Part shown: one piece after another, positions 21,943 through 31,774 of the stretch
Layout: each line of letters begins with the position of its first letter
Position numbering within the stretch: position 1 is the first letter of the stretch
Assembly: GCF_001465835.2 (NCBI RefSeq)
Contig: NZ_CP013661.2
Location: 744,001 to 808,000, forward strand
Direction of reading: 5' to 3'
Source of the DNA: Planococcus kocurii
GTDB lineage: Bacteria > Bacillota > Bacilli > Bacillales_A > Planococcaceae
DNA: 64,000 nucleotides
Translations under genes and position numbers: made by a program
Notes under the pieces: generated by a model
Told to the model about the DNA's origin: nothing
Database searches by the model: none
Seen by the model: the letters and a program-made list of their open reading frames with translations, nothing else

Positions 21943-22842
21943 ATGAAAGTAGCAATTACAGGTGGCACAGGATTCGTTGGCAAAGAATTGACTCGCTTAC
22001 TACTTGATCGAGGCGATGAAGTAGTTATTTTGACGAGAAATCCAAAAACGACAGCCAATAAAATTACATACGCCAAATGGCTGGAGAAAGATGCTGTTCC
22101 AGAAAAACAATTAGAAGGCGTTGATGCTTTTGTTAATTTGGCTGGTACTTCTATTAACGATGGTCGATGGAGTGAAGAACAGAAAAAAATGATTTACTCA
22201 AGTCGGATGGATGCCACGAATGAATTATTGCGCATTATTCACAAGCTAGAGAAAAAGCCGAAAGTTTTAGTAAACGCCAGTGCTGTCGGTATTTACCCAC
22301 CTTCTCAAACGGTTACTTATACTGAGGCTTCTGCCGAACTTGGTTCAGACTTCTTGGCACAAACGGTTCGTGATTGGGAAATTTTAGCTCATCGCGCTGA
22401 AGAAGATGGATTACGTGTAGCGTGTGGGCGTTTCGGCATTGTTCTTGGGAAAAATGGAGGGGCTTTACCTTTAATGGCTTTGCCTTATAAAATGTTCGCT
22501 GGCGGCACTGTTGGGTCTGGTAAACAATGGCTGTCATGGGTTCATATTAAAGACGTCGCTCGGGCATTAGCTTTTGCACTCGATACTGATCAATTAAGCG
22601 GCGCCTTTAATGTCACCGCTCCAAGTCCAAAACAAATGAAGGATTTTGGCAAGGAAATTGCCCATACACTTGGACGGCCGCATTGGATTCCTGTCCCATC
22701 ATTTGCTATGAAAGCTATCCTAGGGGAGAAGAGTCAGCTAGTTCTTGAAGGCCAACGAGTCCTCCCTACGGTTCTTCAGCAACATGGTTTCCAATTCAAG
22801 TTTTCTAATTTACGATCAGCACTGGCTGATATCTATAAATAA
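21943..22842 (+). CDS. yfhF: TIGR01777 family NAD(P)-binding epimerase-like protein (YfhF)
   Basis: A 299-residue extended short-chain dehydrogenase of the SDR39U1/YfhF family. The cofactor motif GGTGFVGKELTRLLLDRG is at residues 7-24. Later features are NLAGTSINDGRWSEEQK (about 65), the VNASAVGIYP motif (about 112) and the C-terminal DUF1731 segment RVLPTVLQQHGFQF. The ATG at 21943 lies 8 bases from GGAGG, whereas an ATG 6 bases earlier overlaps the RBS. It is divergent from recX, as in B. subtilis. The substrate is unknown. Confidence 0.9.
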   Translation: MKVAITGGTGFVGKELTRLLLDRGDEVVILTRNPKTTANKITYAKWLEKDAVPEKQLEGVDAFVNLAGTSINDGRWSEEQKKMIYSSRMDATNELLRIIHKLEKKPKVLVNASAVGIYPPSQTVTYTEASAELGSDFLAQTVRDWEILAHRAEEDGLRVACGRFGIVLGKNGGALPLMALPYKMFAGGTVGSGKQWLSWVHIKDVARALAFALDTDQLSGAFNVTAPSPKQMKDFGKEIAHTLGRPHWIPVPSFAMKAILGEKSQLVLEGQRVLPTVLQQHGFQFKFSNLRSALADIYK

Positions 22843-22883
22843 GACTATAATGGGGAGATGATTAACTGAAGGATGTGAGATCC

Positions 22884-24248
22884 ATGAACGATAAACCTAG
22901 TATTGAAGAAGGCCAGAAAATTCCGATGACCATTAAACGACTCGGCATTAACGGCGAAGGCATTGGCTATTTTAAACGTAATGTCGTATTTGTTCCAGGA
23001 GCTCTTCCAGGTGAAGAAATCGTGGCGCAAGTAACTGTAGTCAAGCGCAACTTTGCACAAGCACGCATTATTAAAATATTAAGCGCTTCTCCCCATCGTC
23101 AGACACCACCTTGTCCAATTTATGAAGCATGCGGCGGCTGTCAATTGCAACACATGACGTATGATCAGCAATTAGTTGAAAAGCGGGATCTTGTCGTACA
23201 GGCATTGGAGCGCTACCTAAAAGGGACGACCGTGCATGTTGAGAAAACCATCGGCATGGAAGAACCGTGGCGTTACCGCAACAAGAGCCAATTCCAGACA
23301 CGCTTAAAAGGCACAAAAGTTATCGCAGGATTGTTTGCAGAAGGCTCTCATCAACTTTTGGATATCGATGAATGTATCGTTCAGCACCCCGATACAACGG
23401 TCATTACGAACGCAGTCAAGCGAATTTTGGAAGAATTGAAAATGCCAATATACGATGGCAAGACGATGAAAGGCATTATCCGTACCATCGTTGTCCGCAC
23501 TGGTGTTAGAACGGGTGAAATTCAGCTGGTCTTAGTGACGACACGTTCGAAGATTCCACAAAAAGAATTATTAATGGAACGTCTGCAAAAAATCGACACA
23601 AACTTAGTATCAATCGTTCAAAACATCAATAAAGAAAAAACTTCTTTGATTTTTGGAGACGAAACGATTACATTGTTCGGCAAAGATACGATCCACGAAG
23701 AGTTAGGCGAATTGGCATTCGATTTGTCAGCACGTGCCTTTTTCCAACTAAATCCGACGCAAACCGTCAAACTATACGATGAAATCAAACGCGCTGCTGA
23801 ATTAACTGGACAAGAAACGGTCGTCGATGCTTATTGTGGCGTCGGAACGATTGGACTTTGGCTAGCAGACCGTGCTAAAGAAGTTCGGGGCATGGACGTT
23901 TTACACGAAAGTGTGGTTGACGCTAAAGCCAATGCTAAAGCACAAGGCTATACAGCAAAATATGTTACAGGTACAGCCGAGAAATGGTTGGAGCTTTGGA
24001 GCAACGAAGGATTTGTTCCGGATGTGTTAACCGTAGATCCACCACGTACTGGACTTGCCGATTCACTTTTGCAAACTATTTTAAAAGTAAAACCGAAGCG
24101 TTTTGTTTATACGTCTTGCAATCCTTCCACTTTAGCTAAGGATTTACAGCAATTAACTAAAATCTACCGCATTGAATACATTCAACCGGTCGATATGTTC
24201 CCACAAACAGCGCAAGTAGAATCTGTTACAAAATTAGTACTGAAATAA
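22884..24248 (+). CDS. RlmD/TrmA-family 23S rRNA (uracil-5-)-methyltransferase, YfjO type
   Basis: A 454-residue SAM-dependent RNA m5U methyltransferase. The N-terminal TRAM domain is about residues 8-68. The 4Fe-4S cysteines are [14 protein letters not shown] (about 76-89) with the fourth Cys further on (DECIVQH). The SAM site is [15 protein letters not shown] (about 316), and the catalytic nucleophile is in [12 protein letters not shown] (about 412). The ATG at 22884 has AAGGA 10 bases upstream. A second paralogue lies at 54542-55906. By elimination this is the YfjO-like copy; its target base is not known from sequence. Confidence 0.9.
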   Translation: MNDKPSIEEGQKIPMTIKRLGINGEGIGYFKRNVVFVPGALPGEEIVAQVTVVKRNFAQARIIKILSASPHRQTPPCPIYEACGGCQLQHMTYDQQLVEKRDLVVQALERYLKGTTVHVEKTIGMEEPWRYRNKSQFQTRLKGTKVIAGLFAEGSHQLLDIDECIVQHPDTTVITNAVKRILEELKMPIYDGKTMKGIIRTIVVRTGVRTGEIQLVLVTTRSKIPQKELLMERLQKIDTNLVSIVQNINKEKTSLIFGDETITLFGKDTIHEELGELAFDLSARAFFQLNPTQTVKLYDEIKRAAELTGQETVVDAYCGVGTIGLWLADRAKEVRGMDVLHESVVDAKANAKAQGYTAKYVTGTAEKWLELWSNEGFVPDVLTVDPPRTGLADSLLQTILKVKPKRFVYTSCNPSTLAKDLQQLTKIYRIEYIQPVDMFPQTAQVESVTKLVLK

Positions 24249-24293
24249 AAAAAGCTGATGCTAGAAGCATACCTCTAGGCATCAGCTTTTTTG
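24249..24293. terminator. bidirectional terminator
   Basis: The stem AAAGCTGATGC/GCATCAGCTTT with a 17-base loop is flanked by A- and T-runs between two convergent genes. Confidence 0.85.
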
Positions 24294-25469
24294 TTAAGCA
24301 TTACTCGTTTTCACTGGATTTTTCAGGGCAATCGGTACTGTAATTATTAGTAAAATACCAGCGATGAGCAGCAGAAAACTTACCCCTCCTGAGAATTGAA
24401 CAAATAATCCACCCATTGTAGGTCCTGCTAAGCTGCCAATACTAAATCCGATTCCACATAACAAGTTCCCTGTTGGCAATAACTCTTTTGGCATCAAATC
24501 TGCCATATAAGATATACCCAGTGAAAATGTTGAACCAACAAACATACCCGCTACTGCAAAAAATCCAACAGTTACCCAAGCATTCGATTCATAAAAGCTA
24601 GCAGTAGCAAAAACTAGCGCTCCACCGGCCAATGCTACTAACAGTACTTTTTTTCGACCGATGCGATCACTCAAATTCCCAAGTGGCAATTGCGTAACAA
24701 TCGCTCCTGCTGAAAAAGCGGCTAGCATAATCGAAACCATTCCAACTTCAATAGACTGACGAAGCGCATAAACTGGATAAATGGCATTGAGTGAAGCTTC
24801 TAAAAACCCATAGCCCAGCGGTGGAAGAAAGGCAACCCAAGCAATGAGGATGGCTGCTTTAAATCGTCCTACCGTACCTTTTGCTGTCATGGCACTTCCC
24901 GTAACTTCAGGAAAATCATTTCTAAGCAAAAAAACCAATGACCAAGCTAGCAAACACAATAAACCTGAAATGATGAATGGCAGAGCTTCAAACACTTCTA
25001 CCATCGGAACAAATAGTGGACCCGCTCCAAAACCGATACTGAAAGACATCCCATAAATCGCGATATTACGTCCTAACCGGTGGTGTGGCGACGTACTCGT
25101 AATCCAAGTTTGCGTTGAAAAATGTAAGGCTTGATCACCAATACCAATTAAAATACGCAACACAAACCAAAACAACACTGATTTCCATAACGGAAAAAGA
25201 AAAAGCGATACGACAACTAATCCTCCGCCTACTAAAATCAATGGTTTGTAACCAAATTTTCGCAATTGCGGTTCCATAAAAGGCGCGATTACTAATGTTC
25301 CAATATACAAACCTGTGGCACTCAAGCCATTTAATGCGGAAGATACACCATCCTGTTCAAAAATAACTGCGATTAATGGCAGCAGCATGCCTTGTGAAAA
25401 GCCTGAAATCGAGACAATGGCAACAAGAATCCAAAATCGGCCACGCTCACTTTTTGAAAATTTCTTCAT
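24294..25469 (-). CDS. MFS transporter
   Basis: A 391-residue major facilitator with about 12 hydrophobic helices. The loop 2-3 motif is weak, while the loop 8-9 motif GNLSDRIGRKKVLL (about 265-278) is well kept. The ATG at 25469 follows AGGAGG; the longer frame adds 7 residues only. It resembles the YfkF/YfhI-like drug-efflux-type permeases of Bacillus, but no substrate can be named. It is divergent from the OsmC gene. Confidence 0.85.
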   Translation of the reverse strand: MKKFSKSERGRFWILVAIVSISGFSQGMLLPLIAVIFEQDGVSSALNGLSATGLYIGTLVIAPFMEPQLRKFGYKPLILVGGGLVVVSLFLFPLWKSVLFWFVLRILIGIGDQALHFSTQTWITSTSPHHRLGRNIAIYGMSFSIGFGAGPLFVPMVEVFEALPFIISGLLCLLAWSLVFLLRNDFPEVTGSAMTAKGTVGRFKAAILIAWVAFLPPLGYGFLEASLNAIYPVYALRQSIEVGMVSIMLAAFSAGAIVTQLPLGNLSDRIGRKKVLLVALAGGALVFATASFYESNAWVTVGFFAVAGMFVGSTFSLGISYMADLMPKELLPTGNLLCGIGFSIGSLAGPTMGGLFVQFSGGVSFLLLIAGILLIITVPIALKNPVKTSNA

Positions 25470-25548
25470 AATGCCTCCTCGAACAAGCATGTTCTTTTGT
25501 ATTTAATAAGATTTCAGATACAATTCTAACATAGGGAGGCGTTACAAG

Positions 25549-25935
25549 ATGAACTATTCAATGAACGAAAACGGCTTTACAGGGCATTTGCCTTTTGGTG
25601 ACATCCAAATTTCAGGCGACGAGGAATATGGTTTTAGACCTTATCAATTATTGATCTCTTCGTTGGCTGTATGTAGTGGTGGGGTTATGAGAAAAGTCCT
25701 CGATAAAATGAGGATGCCTGCTAAAGATATTCAAATCGAAGTAACAGAAGTTGTTCGCAATGACGAAGAAGCTGGTCGTGTGGAAAAAATTCATTTACAC
25801 TTTACGATTACTGGTGACATTGACGAAAAGAAAATGGCGCGTGTTATGGAATTAACTCGAAAAAACTGCTCAATGGTTCAGTCGGTAAAGGATTCTATCG
25901 AAATCATTGAAAGCTTTGAAGTTCGTCAAACATGA
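25549..25935 (+). CDS. OsmC family protein
   Basis: A 128-residue OsmC/Ohr-fold protein. The two conserved cysteines of the peroxidatic site are in LAVCSGGVMRKVLDK (about residue 43) and KNCSMVQSVKD (about 105). A FRPYQLLISSL segment matches the GPxELL region of the family. The RBS GGGAGG is 8 bases from the ATG. OsmC-fold proteins reduce organic hydroperoxides; this short form could act as such but has no characterised close relative I can name. Confidence 0.87.
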   Translation: MNYSMNENGFTGHLPFGDIQISGDEEYGFRPYQLLISSLAVCSGGVMRKVLDKMRMPAKDIQIEVTEVVRNDEEAGRVEKIHLHFTITGDIDEKKMARVMELTRKNCSMVQSVKDSIEIIESFEVRQT

Positions 25936-25936
25936 T

Positions 25937-25983
25937 AAAAGGCTCATTCTATATCTGATGTCAGATTAAGGATGAGCCTTTTA
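25937..25983 (+). terminator. terminator of the OsmC gene
   Basis: The stem AAAAGGCTCATTC/GATGAGCCTTTT (one mismatch) with a 21-base loop starts just after the stop codon. Confidence 0.7.
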
Positions 25984-26263
25984 CAGTTTATATACAGTTA
26001 AGTTATCTTTCATAAATGCCATTTTCGGCTAAGACGCCGGTGAAATGTGCGAACCGCCTCCTTCGAATTTTCTGATGCTGTGATGTGGCTTCGCTGATTC
26101 CCTTCGGCCTCCCCTCTCTTTTGATTAACCTTAACTTAACACAAACTCTATATTAAGTAAATATTCAAAATAGTAAAACTAGTAAAATAATTAGTTCTAC
26201 CTATAGTTATTGAATTCGTCTCCATTATCCGTTACGATTAATAGGCGAAATGAGGTGTATCAA
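25984..26263. other. intergenic region with a GC-rich island
   Basis: No gene is seen. The part 26020-26125 is clearly richer in G+C than the surrounding AT-rich spacer. On the minus strand it contains AAGGAGGCGG without a convincing reading frame behind it. It may be a dispersed repeat or relic; see findings. Confidence 0.4.
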
Positions 26264-26458
26264 ATGGGAAAATCCATTACGAATAAAGAGCAACAAGTTT
26301 CTTATATGAAACAGCGCTTAAGCATGTTTTTAGAAGTATTAGATGCTATCGAACCTGAAAACACAGAACTCGAAGACATTGATCGGTTAATCGCGATGGT
26401 TGATGATTTGGATGATAAAATGAAACAATTCCAGTCACGTCCTTCTGAAGATCGATAA
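26264..26458 (+). CDS. SE1561 family small protein
   Basis: A 64-residue acidic helical protein starting MGKSITNKEQQVSYMKQRL. It has the conserved FLEVLDAIEPENTELEDIDRLI centre of the SE1561 family, known only by sequence in staphylococci and other Bacillales. The ATG at 26264 has GAGGTG upstream; the longer frame adds 18 residues through the promoter region. A heptad-like pattern (residues 20-55) suggests a short coiled coil. Function unknown. Confidence 0.75.
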   Translation: MGKSITNKEQQVSYMKQRLSMFLEVLDAIEPENTELEDIDRLIAMVDDLDDKMKQFQSRPSEDR

Positions 26459-26464
26459 GTAGTA

Positions 26465-26495
26465 AATCCGTTGCCTTTTGGCAGCGGATTTTTTT
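26465..26495 (+). terminator. terminator of the SE1561 family gene
   Basis: The stem AATCCGTTGCC/GGCAGCGGATT with a TTTT loop is followed by TTTTT, just after the stop. Confidence 0.85.
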
Positions 26496-26641
26496 GTCTT
26501 TTACTGTAGTGATAGCTGCTCTATTGCTTAGAAGTAATGTGATAGACTACACAGTAATAGAGTTTTAGTTTTTCCTTTCTGCACCTCCGTCCTTCAGAAT
26601 TTTTAATTCGACAAATCGATTTAGAAAGGCAGGTATCGCTC

Positions 26642-28510
26642 ATGCTATTTTTAAAAACTCATATCGAATTGATTGCCTCGTTGTTTTCAGGATTTTTAAT
26701 TGTCATCGCGTTTATACTAGATCTGCAACAGTATTCCACTTATTCAGTCACTACCTTTTTACTAGCTTTTGTAATTGGTGGTTATGCCAAAGCCAAATAT
26801 GGCATATTGAAAACTTTAGAAGATAGACAATTAAATGTTGAAATCTTAATGATTTTAGCAGCAGTTGGCTCTTCTATCATTGGCTATTGGGCAGAAGGCG
26901 CCATCCTAATTTTTATCTTTTCTTTAAGTGGCGCGCTAGAAACGTACACAATGAACAAAAGTCGGAAAGAAATTACCTCGTTAATGGAAATACAGCCCGA
27001 ATCAGCCTGGCGCGTTCAAAATGGACAAACACTGCGTGTCCCTTTAGGTGACTTGGACATTGGTGATTATATCGTCGTAAAGCCTGGTGAGCGAATACCA
27101 GTTGATGGGGTTTTACATACTGGCCAAAGTGCTGTAGACGAATCAGCCATCAGCGGTGAAGCTCTTCCTGTCTCGAAGTATGAAGAAGATGAACTATTTG
27201 CAGGGACAGTCAATTTGTCAGGTGCCATCACGATAGAAATGACGAAGCCCAGTTCTGAAACTTTGTTTCAAAAAATAATTGATTTGGTTCAGTCGGCACA
27301 AAGTGAAAAGTCCCCTTCTCAGCAATTTATCGAACGCTTTGAAGGTCGTTATGTAAAAGCCGTTCTTGTAGGTTTTGTCATCATGCTATTTGCGCCACAT
27401 TACGTTTTCGGTTGGGATTGGAACACAACACTTTATCGCGCTATGGTCTTACTTGTAGTAGCTTCTCCTTGTGCACTTGTCGCTTCTATTATGCCAGCCA
27501 CGCTTGCGGCCATTTCTAACGGCGCAAAAACAGGAATTATCTTCAAAGGTGGCATGCATTTAGAAAACCTGAGCTTGGTTCGTGCTATCGCTTTTGATAA
27601 AACGGGCACATTAACACGCGGTCAACCTGAAGTTACAGACTTTGTTATTCGCAAAGGCGCAGATCCTCAACTGACAATGGCAAGAATTGCAGGAATTGAG
27701 ACACAATCGAATCATCCTTTAGCAAAAGCTATTAGTGATTTTGTTGTTTCTAAAGGAATTGTTCCATTGCCTAACTTATTAATTGAAGATATTCCAGGTA
27801 ACGGCTTAAAAGCAATGATTGAACAAGAAGAATTTCTCGTCGGTAAGCCGAAATTTGTTGGCGAACAGCTAGCAGAAGTTTTTGAAAATGGGCTATTGGC
27901 GAAACTAGCCAATCAAGGAAAAACGGTGACCTTCGTTCGAGACCGCGAAGGAATTCTTGCCGCTATGGCGTTAAAAGATACAGTTCGTACTATTACCAAG
28001 GCAACGATTAATGAGTTGGAAAAACTAGGGGTTTACTGCATTATGCTAACAGGTGATAACCACAAAACAGCAGCGGTGATTGCCAAAGAAACTGGAGTCA
28101 CTGACTATGTCGCAGAATGCATGCCTGCTGATAAAGTAGAAGAAATAAAAAAGTTGTTAAAAAAGTATAAATACGTTGCGATGACAGGTGATGGCATAAA
28201 TGACGCACCTGCTTTAGCAACGGCAACAACTGGCATTGCGATGGGTGCTGGAACCGATATTGCACTGGAAACCGCTGATGTTATTTTGATGAAAAACGAT
28301 TTATCGCGCATAGTCTACGCAATCAAGCTTTCACGCAAAATGCAGCGGATCGTCAAACAAAATATTTTCTTTTCTGTTTCAGTCATTATTTTATTGATCA
28401 TCTCAAATTTTTTTCAGACGATTACTTTGCCCATTGGCGTCATCGGACATGAAGGCAGTACCATTTTAGTTATTTTAAATGGGTTGCGTATGTTGAATCG
28501 CAGCATATAA
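26642..28510 (+). CDS. P1B-4 type heavy-metal translocating ATPase (ZosA/PfeT/CoaT-like)
   Basis: A 622-residue metal-pumping P-type ATPase without an N-terminal metal-binding domain. Motifs are SGEALP (171-176), SPC in the sixth helix (275-277) instead of the usual CPC, DKTGT phosphorylation site (319-323), a HP dipeptide in SNHPLAKA, MTGDGINDAPAL, and HEGST in the last helix (603-607). SPC plus HEG(G/S)T defines the P1B-4 class, whose members export Fe(II) or Co(II). B. subtilis PfeT (formerly ZosA), a PerR-regulated iron exporter, belongs here. No convincing Per box is seen upstream, so regulation is open. The metal is inferred from class only. Confidence 0.9.
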   Translation: MLFLKTHIELIASLFSGFLIVIAFILDLQQYSTYSVTTFLLAFVIGGYAKAKYGILKTLEDRQLNVEILMILAAVGSSIIGYWAEGAILIFIFSLSGALETYTMNKSRKEITSLMEIQPESAWRVQNGQTLRVPLGDLDIGDYIVVKPGERIPVDGVLHTGQSAVDESAISGEALPVSKYEEDELFAGTVNLSGAITIEMTKPSSETLFQKIIDLVQSAQSEKSPSQQFIERFEGRYVKAVLVGFVIMLFAPHYVFGWDWNTTLYRAMVLLVVASPCALVASIMPATLAAISNGAKTGIIFKGGMHLENLSLVRAIAFDKTGTLTRGQPEVTDFVIRKGADPQLTMARIAGIETQSNHPLAKAISDFVVSKGIVPLPNLLIEDIPGNGLKAMIEQEEFLVGKPKFVGEQLAEVFENGLLAKLANQGKTVTFVRDREGILAAMALKDTVRTITKATINELEKLGVYCIMLTGDNHKTAAVIAKETGVTDYVAECMPADKVEEIKKLLKKYKYVAMTGDGINDAPALATATTGIAMGAGTDIALETADVILMKNDLSRIVYAIKLSRKMQRIVKQNIFFSVSVIILLIISNFFQTITLPIGVIGHEGSTILVILNGLRMLNRSI

Positions 28511-28556
28511 AAAGAAGGCATTCTGAATGAGTGACAATTCAGGATGCCTTCTTTTT
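28509..28556. terminator. bidirectional terminator
   Basis: The stem AAAAGAAGGCAT-CTGAAT/ATTCAG-ATGCCTTCTTTTT lies between convergent genes. Its right arm overlaps the last codons of the YihY gene. Confidence 0.8.
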
Positions 28557-29507
28557 GAAATGTCGCCGTTCTTTCATGACAGCGTTAATCTGCCCACCAA
28601 TTATTAATACCATAGCCGAAATATAAAGCCAAAGCATTAAGATAATCACGCCTCCGATGCTACCGTAAGTTGCTGAAAAATTACCGAAATTGCTGATATA
28701 AATTGAAAACAGATAGGAAATCACCAACCAACCGATTGCGGCAAATGCAGCGCCTCCTAAGACGCTTAAAATATTCATTTTTACGTTTGGAGCTAGCCAG
28801 TAAATGATGGCACAAGCAACAAATGTAATAATCGTTGGGATGGTAAAACGGATTGAGCTCCAAAGCGCAAGAAACCCTTCTTCCAATCCTAGAAACGAAA
28901 AAATCAACAAGCCAAGCTGTTCACCGAAAACGGGCAATGCTAAAGCAATAATCAAAATAAAAATTAGCAAAATGGTCATCAAAATAGACATACCACGCGC
29001 GATGAGAAGCGGACGATTTTCTGTTACTTTATAAGACGTATTCAACGACTTGATTAACGAATCCATCCCTAAACTTGCTGACCAAATCGTCGCTAAAATC
29101 CCAAAGGATAACAATCCAGTGTTTTGACTTGTCAAAATCTCTTGTAATGTGCTTTCAATCAGCACATAAACCTCTCCAGGTACCACTTCTTGCATATAAC
29201 TAAAAATTTGCTCTTCCGACAAAGATAAATACGGTAAAAGGGTTACTAAGAAGATCAGTAGAGGGAAAATGGACAATAGGAAAAAAAACGCCAACTGTGC
29301 TCCTAGTCCTGGCACGTCGACGTCTTTAATCCGTTGCAATAATTCTTTTAAAAACCCGCTAGTCGTTGTTACATCAAACCTATTTAAACGGGCGCGTTCT
29401 TTACTATTAGTTGGTTGTTGCCCTGCAGGTTTCATCGGGACAAACAGCCTATAATCGATTTTGGGAATTTGAACTCCCATTAGCTTGATTTTTTGTGTGG
29501 CCGGCAT
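28539..29507 (-). CDS. YihY/BrkB family inner-membrane protein
   Basis: A 322-residue (as drawn) membrane protein of the YihY family, formerly annotated as ribonuclease BN. The conserved N-terminal region DVPGLGAQLAFFFLLSIFPLLIF is near residues 64-86. About six membrane helices end in LYISAMVLIIGGQINAV, the family signature. The start is uncertain: the frame opens inside the upstream YtxH gene, and Met at 29480 or 29435 are alternatives. None has a strong RBS, so translational coupling with the upstream gene is likely. Function unknown; B. subtilis YfkH is the probable counterpart. Confidence 0.82.
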   Translation of the reverse strand: MPATQKIKLMGVQIPKIDYRLFVPMKPAGQQPTNSKERARLNRFDVTTTSGFLKELLQRIKDVDVPGLGAQLAFFFLLSIFPLLIFLVTLLPYLSLSEEQIFSYMQEVVPGEVYVLIESTLQEILTSQNTGLLSFGILATIWSASLGMDSLIKSLNTSYKVTENRPLLIARGMSILMTILLIFILIIALALPVFGEQLGLLIFSFLGLEEGFLALWSSIRFTIPTIITFVACAIIYWLAPNVKMNILSVLGGAAFAAIGWLVISYLFSIYISNFGNFSATYGSIGGVIILMLWLYISAMVLIIGGQINAVMKERRHFKKKAS

Positions 29508-29937
29508 CGTTTGATGATGATCCAGAAGTGCTATCGTTGTCTCCTAAAGAAGTGCTTGGTGATGGATTGTCTTCTTTGACGGCTGATATTACATCATCTT
29601 TTGTTTCAACAACAGCAGCTTTTGTATCCATAAATACCTCTTTTGTTTCGAGTGCCATTTCTTTTACTTGTGGTGTCATTTCTTTCAATTCATTTACTTT
29701 ACTGCCAACGTAAGAAGCATCTTCAGAAATACGAGAATATAGGTTTTGTGCTCTTTCAGCTTGATGCTGGAAAGCCTGTACCAATTCATCTCTATTTGAT
29801 GCATAGTATTTTGCGCTATTGCTTGCTTTTTTCGATTTTTGAACAACATCGTTTCTAGTATTACTGTCGAGTAATGAAACAATAATTCCTACTGCTGCCC
29901 CTACTAATAAACCTGTCATTAACTTGTTTTGACTCAT
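29449..29937 (-). CDS. YtxH domain-containing protein
   Basis: A 162-residue protein. An N-terminal membrane helix, KLMTGLLVGAAVGIIVSLLDS (about residues 5-25), carries the Gly-rich YtxH motif. A long helical part follows (to about 120), with a DTKAAVVETKDDV repeat pattern, and a low-complexity Ser/Asn/Asp tail. AGGAGG precedes the ATG. YtxH proteins are general-stress or gas-vesicle-like envelope proteins; their exact role is unknown. It overlaps the YihY gene, so the two are probably expressed together. Confidence 0.78.
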   Translation of the reverse strand: MSQNKLMTGLLVGAAVGIIVSLLDSNTRNDVVQKSKKASNSAKYYASNRDELVQAFQHQAERAQNLYSRISEDASYVGSKVNELKEMTPQVKEMALETKEVFMDTKAAVVETKDDVISAVKEDNPSPSTSLGDNDSTSGSSSNDAGHTKNQANGSSNSQNRL

Positions 29938-30125
29938 CCTAAATTCCTCCTAAGATAAAAATAATTTTTCACATCTGTTTAGAATTTTCCCTAATCTTAA
30001 AAATTTTAAACGCTAATCTAAAAGTTATTTTTAAAAAATAGCTTGACTATCTTTAAAAAATTTCGGAATATTATGTTTACGGGAGGTTTTACAGATAAAA
30101 AGGAGAGATAGAAGGGGGAGAGATT

Positions 30126-31487
30126 ATGTCACAAGTTGAAGAGTTATTGGGCACAATTAGCGGTTACATATGGGGACCGCCTTTATTGATTTTATTAGTA
30201 GGTACTGGAATTTTCTTAACTGTCCGTCTCGGTGTTCTACAGCTTCGTCTATTGCCCTATGCCTTGAAACTAGTTTTCACTAAAAATACGGATAAAAGCT
30301 CTGAAGGGGATATCAGTCACTTTCAGGCACTCTCCACTGCCATGGCTGCTACAGTCGGTACCGGTAATATTGTTGGTGTCGCAACAGCGGTTATTCTCGG
30401 CGGACCAGGTGCTATTTTCTGGATGTGGTTCTCAGCATTCTTCGGGATGGCCACGAAATACGGTGAAGCGGTTCTCGCAGTCAAATACCGTGTAGTGGAT
30501 GCTAAAGGTCAAATGGCTGGCGGACCTATGTATTACTTGGAGCATGGATTAAAACAGAAATGGCTAGCTGTTTTATTTGCTATCTTCGGTGCCCTTGCTG
30601 CTTTTGGTATTGGTAATGGCACACAGTCAAACTCAGTTGCTTCGGTTGTTCGTGATACGTTCAGCGTGCCCACATGGATTACAGGCATTATTTTAACCAT
30701 TTTTACGGCGTTGGTTCTGCTCGGTGGAATTAAGAGCATTGGACGCGTTACTTCATTCTTTGTTCCTTTCATGGCATTGTTTTACATAATCGCAGGAATT
30801 ATTATTATGATTTTGAACATGGAATTGATTCCAGGAGCTTTTGCTACAATTTTCAGTGCTGCCTTTACAGGTGAAGCAGCAGTTGGTGGTGCTATTGGTG
30901 CCGCTATCCGCTACGGTGTGGCACGCGGCGTCTTCTCCAACGAAGCAGGACTTGGTTCCGCTCCGATTGCAGCAGCTGCTGCCATAACAGATCTTCCGGG
31001 ACGTCAGGCATTGGTGTCTATGACACAAGTGCTTTTCGATACAATCATCATTTGTTCGATTACAGGTGTCACCATTGTCATGTCGGGTCTTTATAAAGAC
31101 GAGTCACTGGAAGGCGCTGCTTTAACAACTGCTGCTTTTGAACAATTTTTAGGAAGTGCCGGTCCACTTGTAGTGGCGATTGGCTTAATTTTCTTTGCAT
31201 CCTCTACGATTATTGGATGGTCTTATTACGGAGAGAAATGTTTCCAGTATTTATTCAAAAACCCAGCATTGTTAGTCGTTTATCGCATTGCTTTCGTAGC
31301 GATGGTTTTCGTCGGTGCAACCGTTTCACTTGATGTTGTTTGGACGTTCTCTGACGTGATGAATGGTTTGATGGCGTTCCCGAACTTAATTGGTCTTCTT
31401 GGTTTGTCTGGTGTTATTGTCTTCGAGACAAAACGCATCGTTGCCAAAATCAAAGAAGAAAAAGAAGCAGAACGCTCTGGCAATTGA
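30126..31487 (+). CDS. alanine/glycine:cation symporter family protein (AgcS)
   Basis: A 453-residue sodium-coupled amino acid transporter with about 10-11 helices. Family signatures visible are FQALSTAMAATVGTGNIVGVATA (about 59-80), ATKYGEAVLAVKYR (about 108), and GVARGVFSNEAGLGSAPIAAAAA (about 262-285). The RBS GGGGGAGAG precedes the ATG. Related B. subtilis proteins are AlsT/GlnT, YrbD and YflA; which amino acid is carried cannot be decided. It stands alone, with DUF1128 following 58 bases later. Confidence 0.93.
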   Translation: MSQVEELLGTISGYIWGPPLLILLVGTGIFLTVRLGVLQLRLLPYALKLVFTKNTDKSSEGDISHFQALSTAMAATVGTGNIVGVATAVILGGPGAIFWMWFSAFFGMATKYGEAVLAVKYRVVDAKGQMAGGPMYYLEHGLKQKWLAVLFAIFGALAAFGIGNGTQSNSVASVVRDTFSVPTWITGIILTIFTALVLLGGIKSIGRVTSFFVPFMALFYIIAGIIIMILNMELIPGAFATIFSAAFTGEAAVGGAIGAAIRYGVARGVFSNEAGLGSAPIAAAAAITDLPGRQALVSMTQVLFDTIIICSITGVTIVMSGLYKDESLEGAALTTAAFEQFLGSAGPLVVAIGLIFFASSTIIGWSYYGEKCFQYLFKNPALLVVYRIAFVAMVFVGATVSLDVVWTFSDVMNGLMAFPNLIGLLGLSGVIVFETKRIVAKIKEEKEAERSGN

Positions 31488-31545
31488 CATTGCATTTGAA
31501 TAATGAAATGATAAAGTATACCCATCCGAAAGGCAGGAACTTATC

Positions 31546-31767
31546 ATGGACTTATCAACACCTTCTCCAGAGAATGTTAGCTTTATGATTGAAGAAATAA
31601 AAGCAAAATTACGCATGGTTAATGTAGATGCAATGAAAGCTGAGCATTTTAATGCATCTCAATATGAAGACTTGCATGAGCTTTACGAAGTTGTCGCAAA
31701 TCGCGATAAATTTAGTACGAGCGAAATGCAGGCCATTGCTACTGAGCTTGGTTCTTTACGTAAATAA
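31546..31767 (+). CDS. DUF1128 family protein (YfkI)
   Basis: A 73-residue acidic helical protein. It matches the DUF1128 family by the [22 protein letters not shown] segment (positions about 10-31) and the [18 protein letters not shown] end. AGGCAGG precedes the ATG. No membrane segment is seen. B. subtilis YfkI is the likely counterpart. Function unknown. Confidence 0.85.
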   Translation: MDLSTPSPENVSFMIEEIKAKLRMVNVDAMKAEHFNASQYEDLHELYEVVANRDKFSTSEMQAIATELGSLRK

Positions 31768-31774
31768 GATAGTT

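Noticed and set aside
26534-26560. Per box before the metal ATPase gene
   Set aside because: The best candidate matches only about 9 of 14 informative positions, close to chance in AT-rich spacer.
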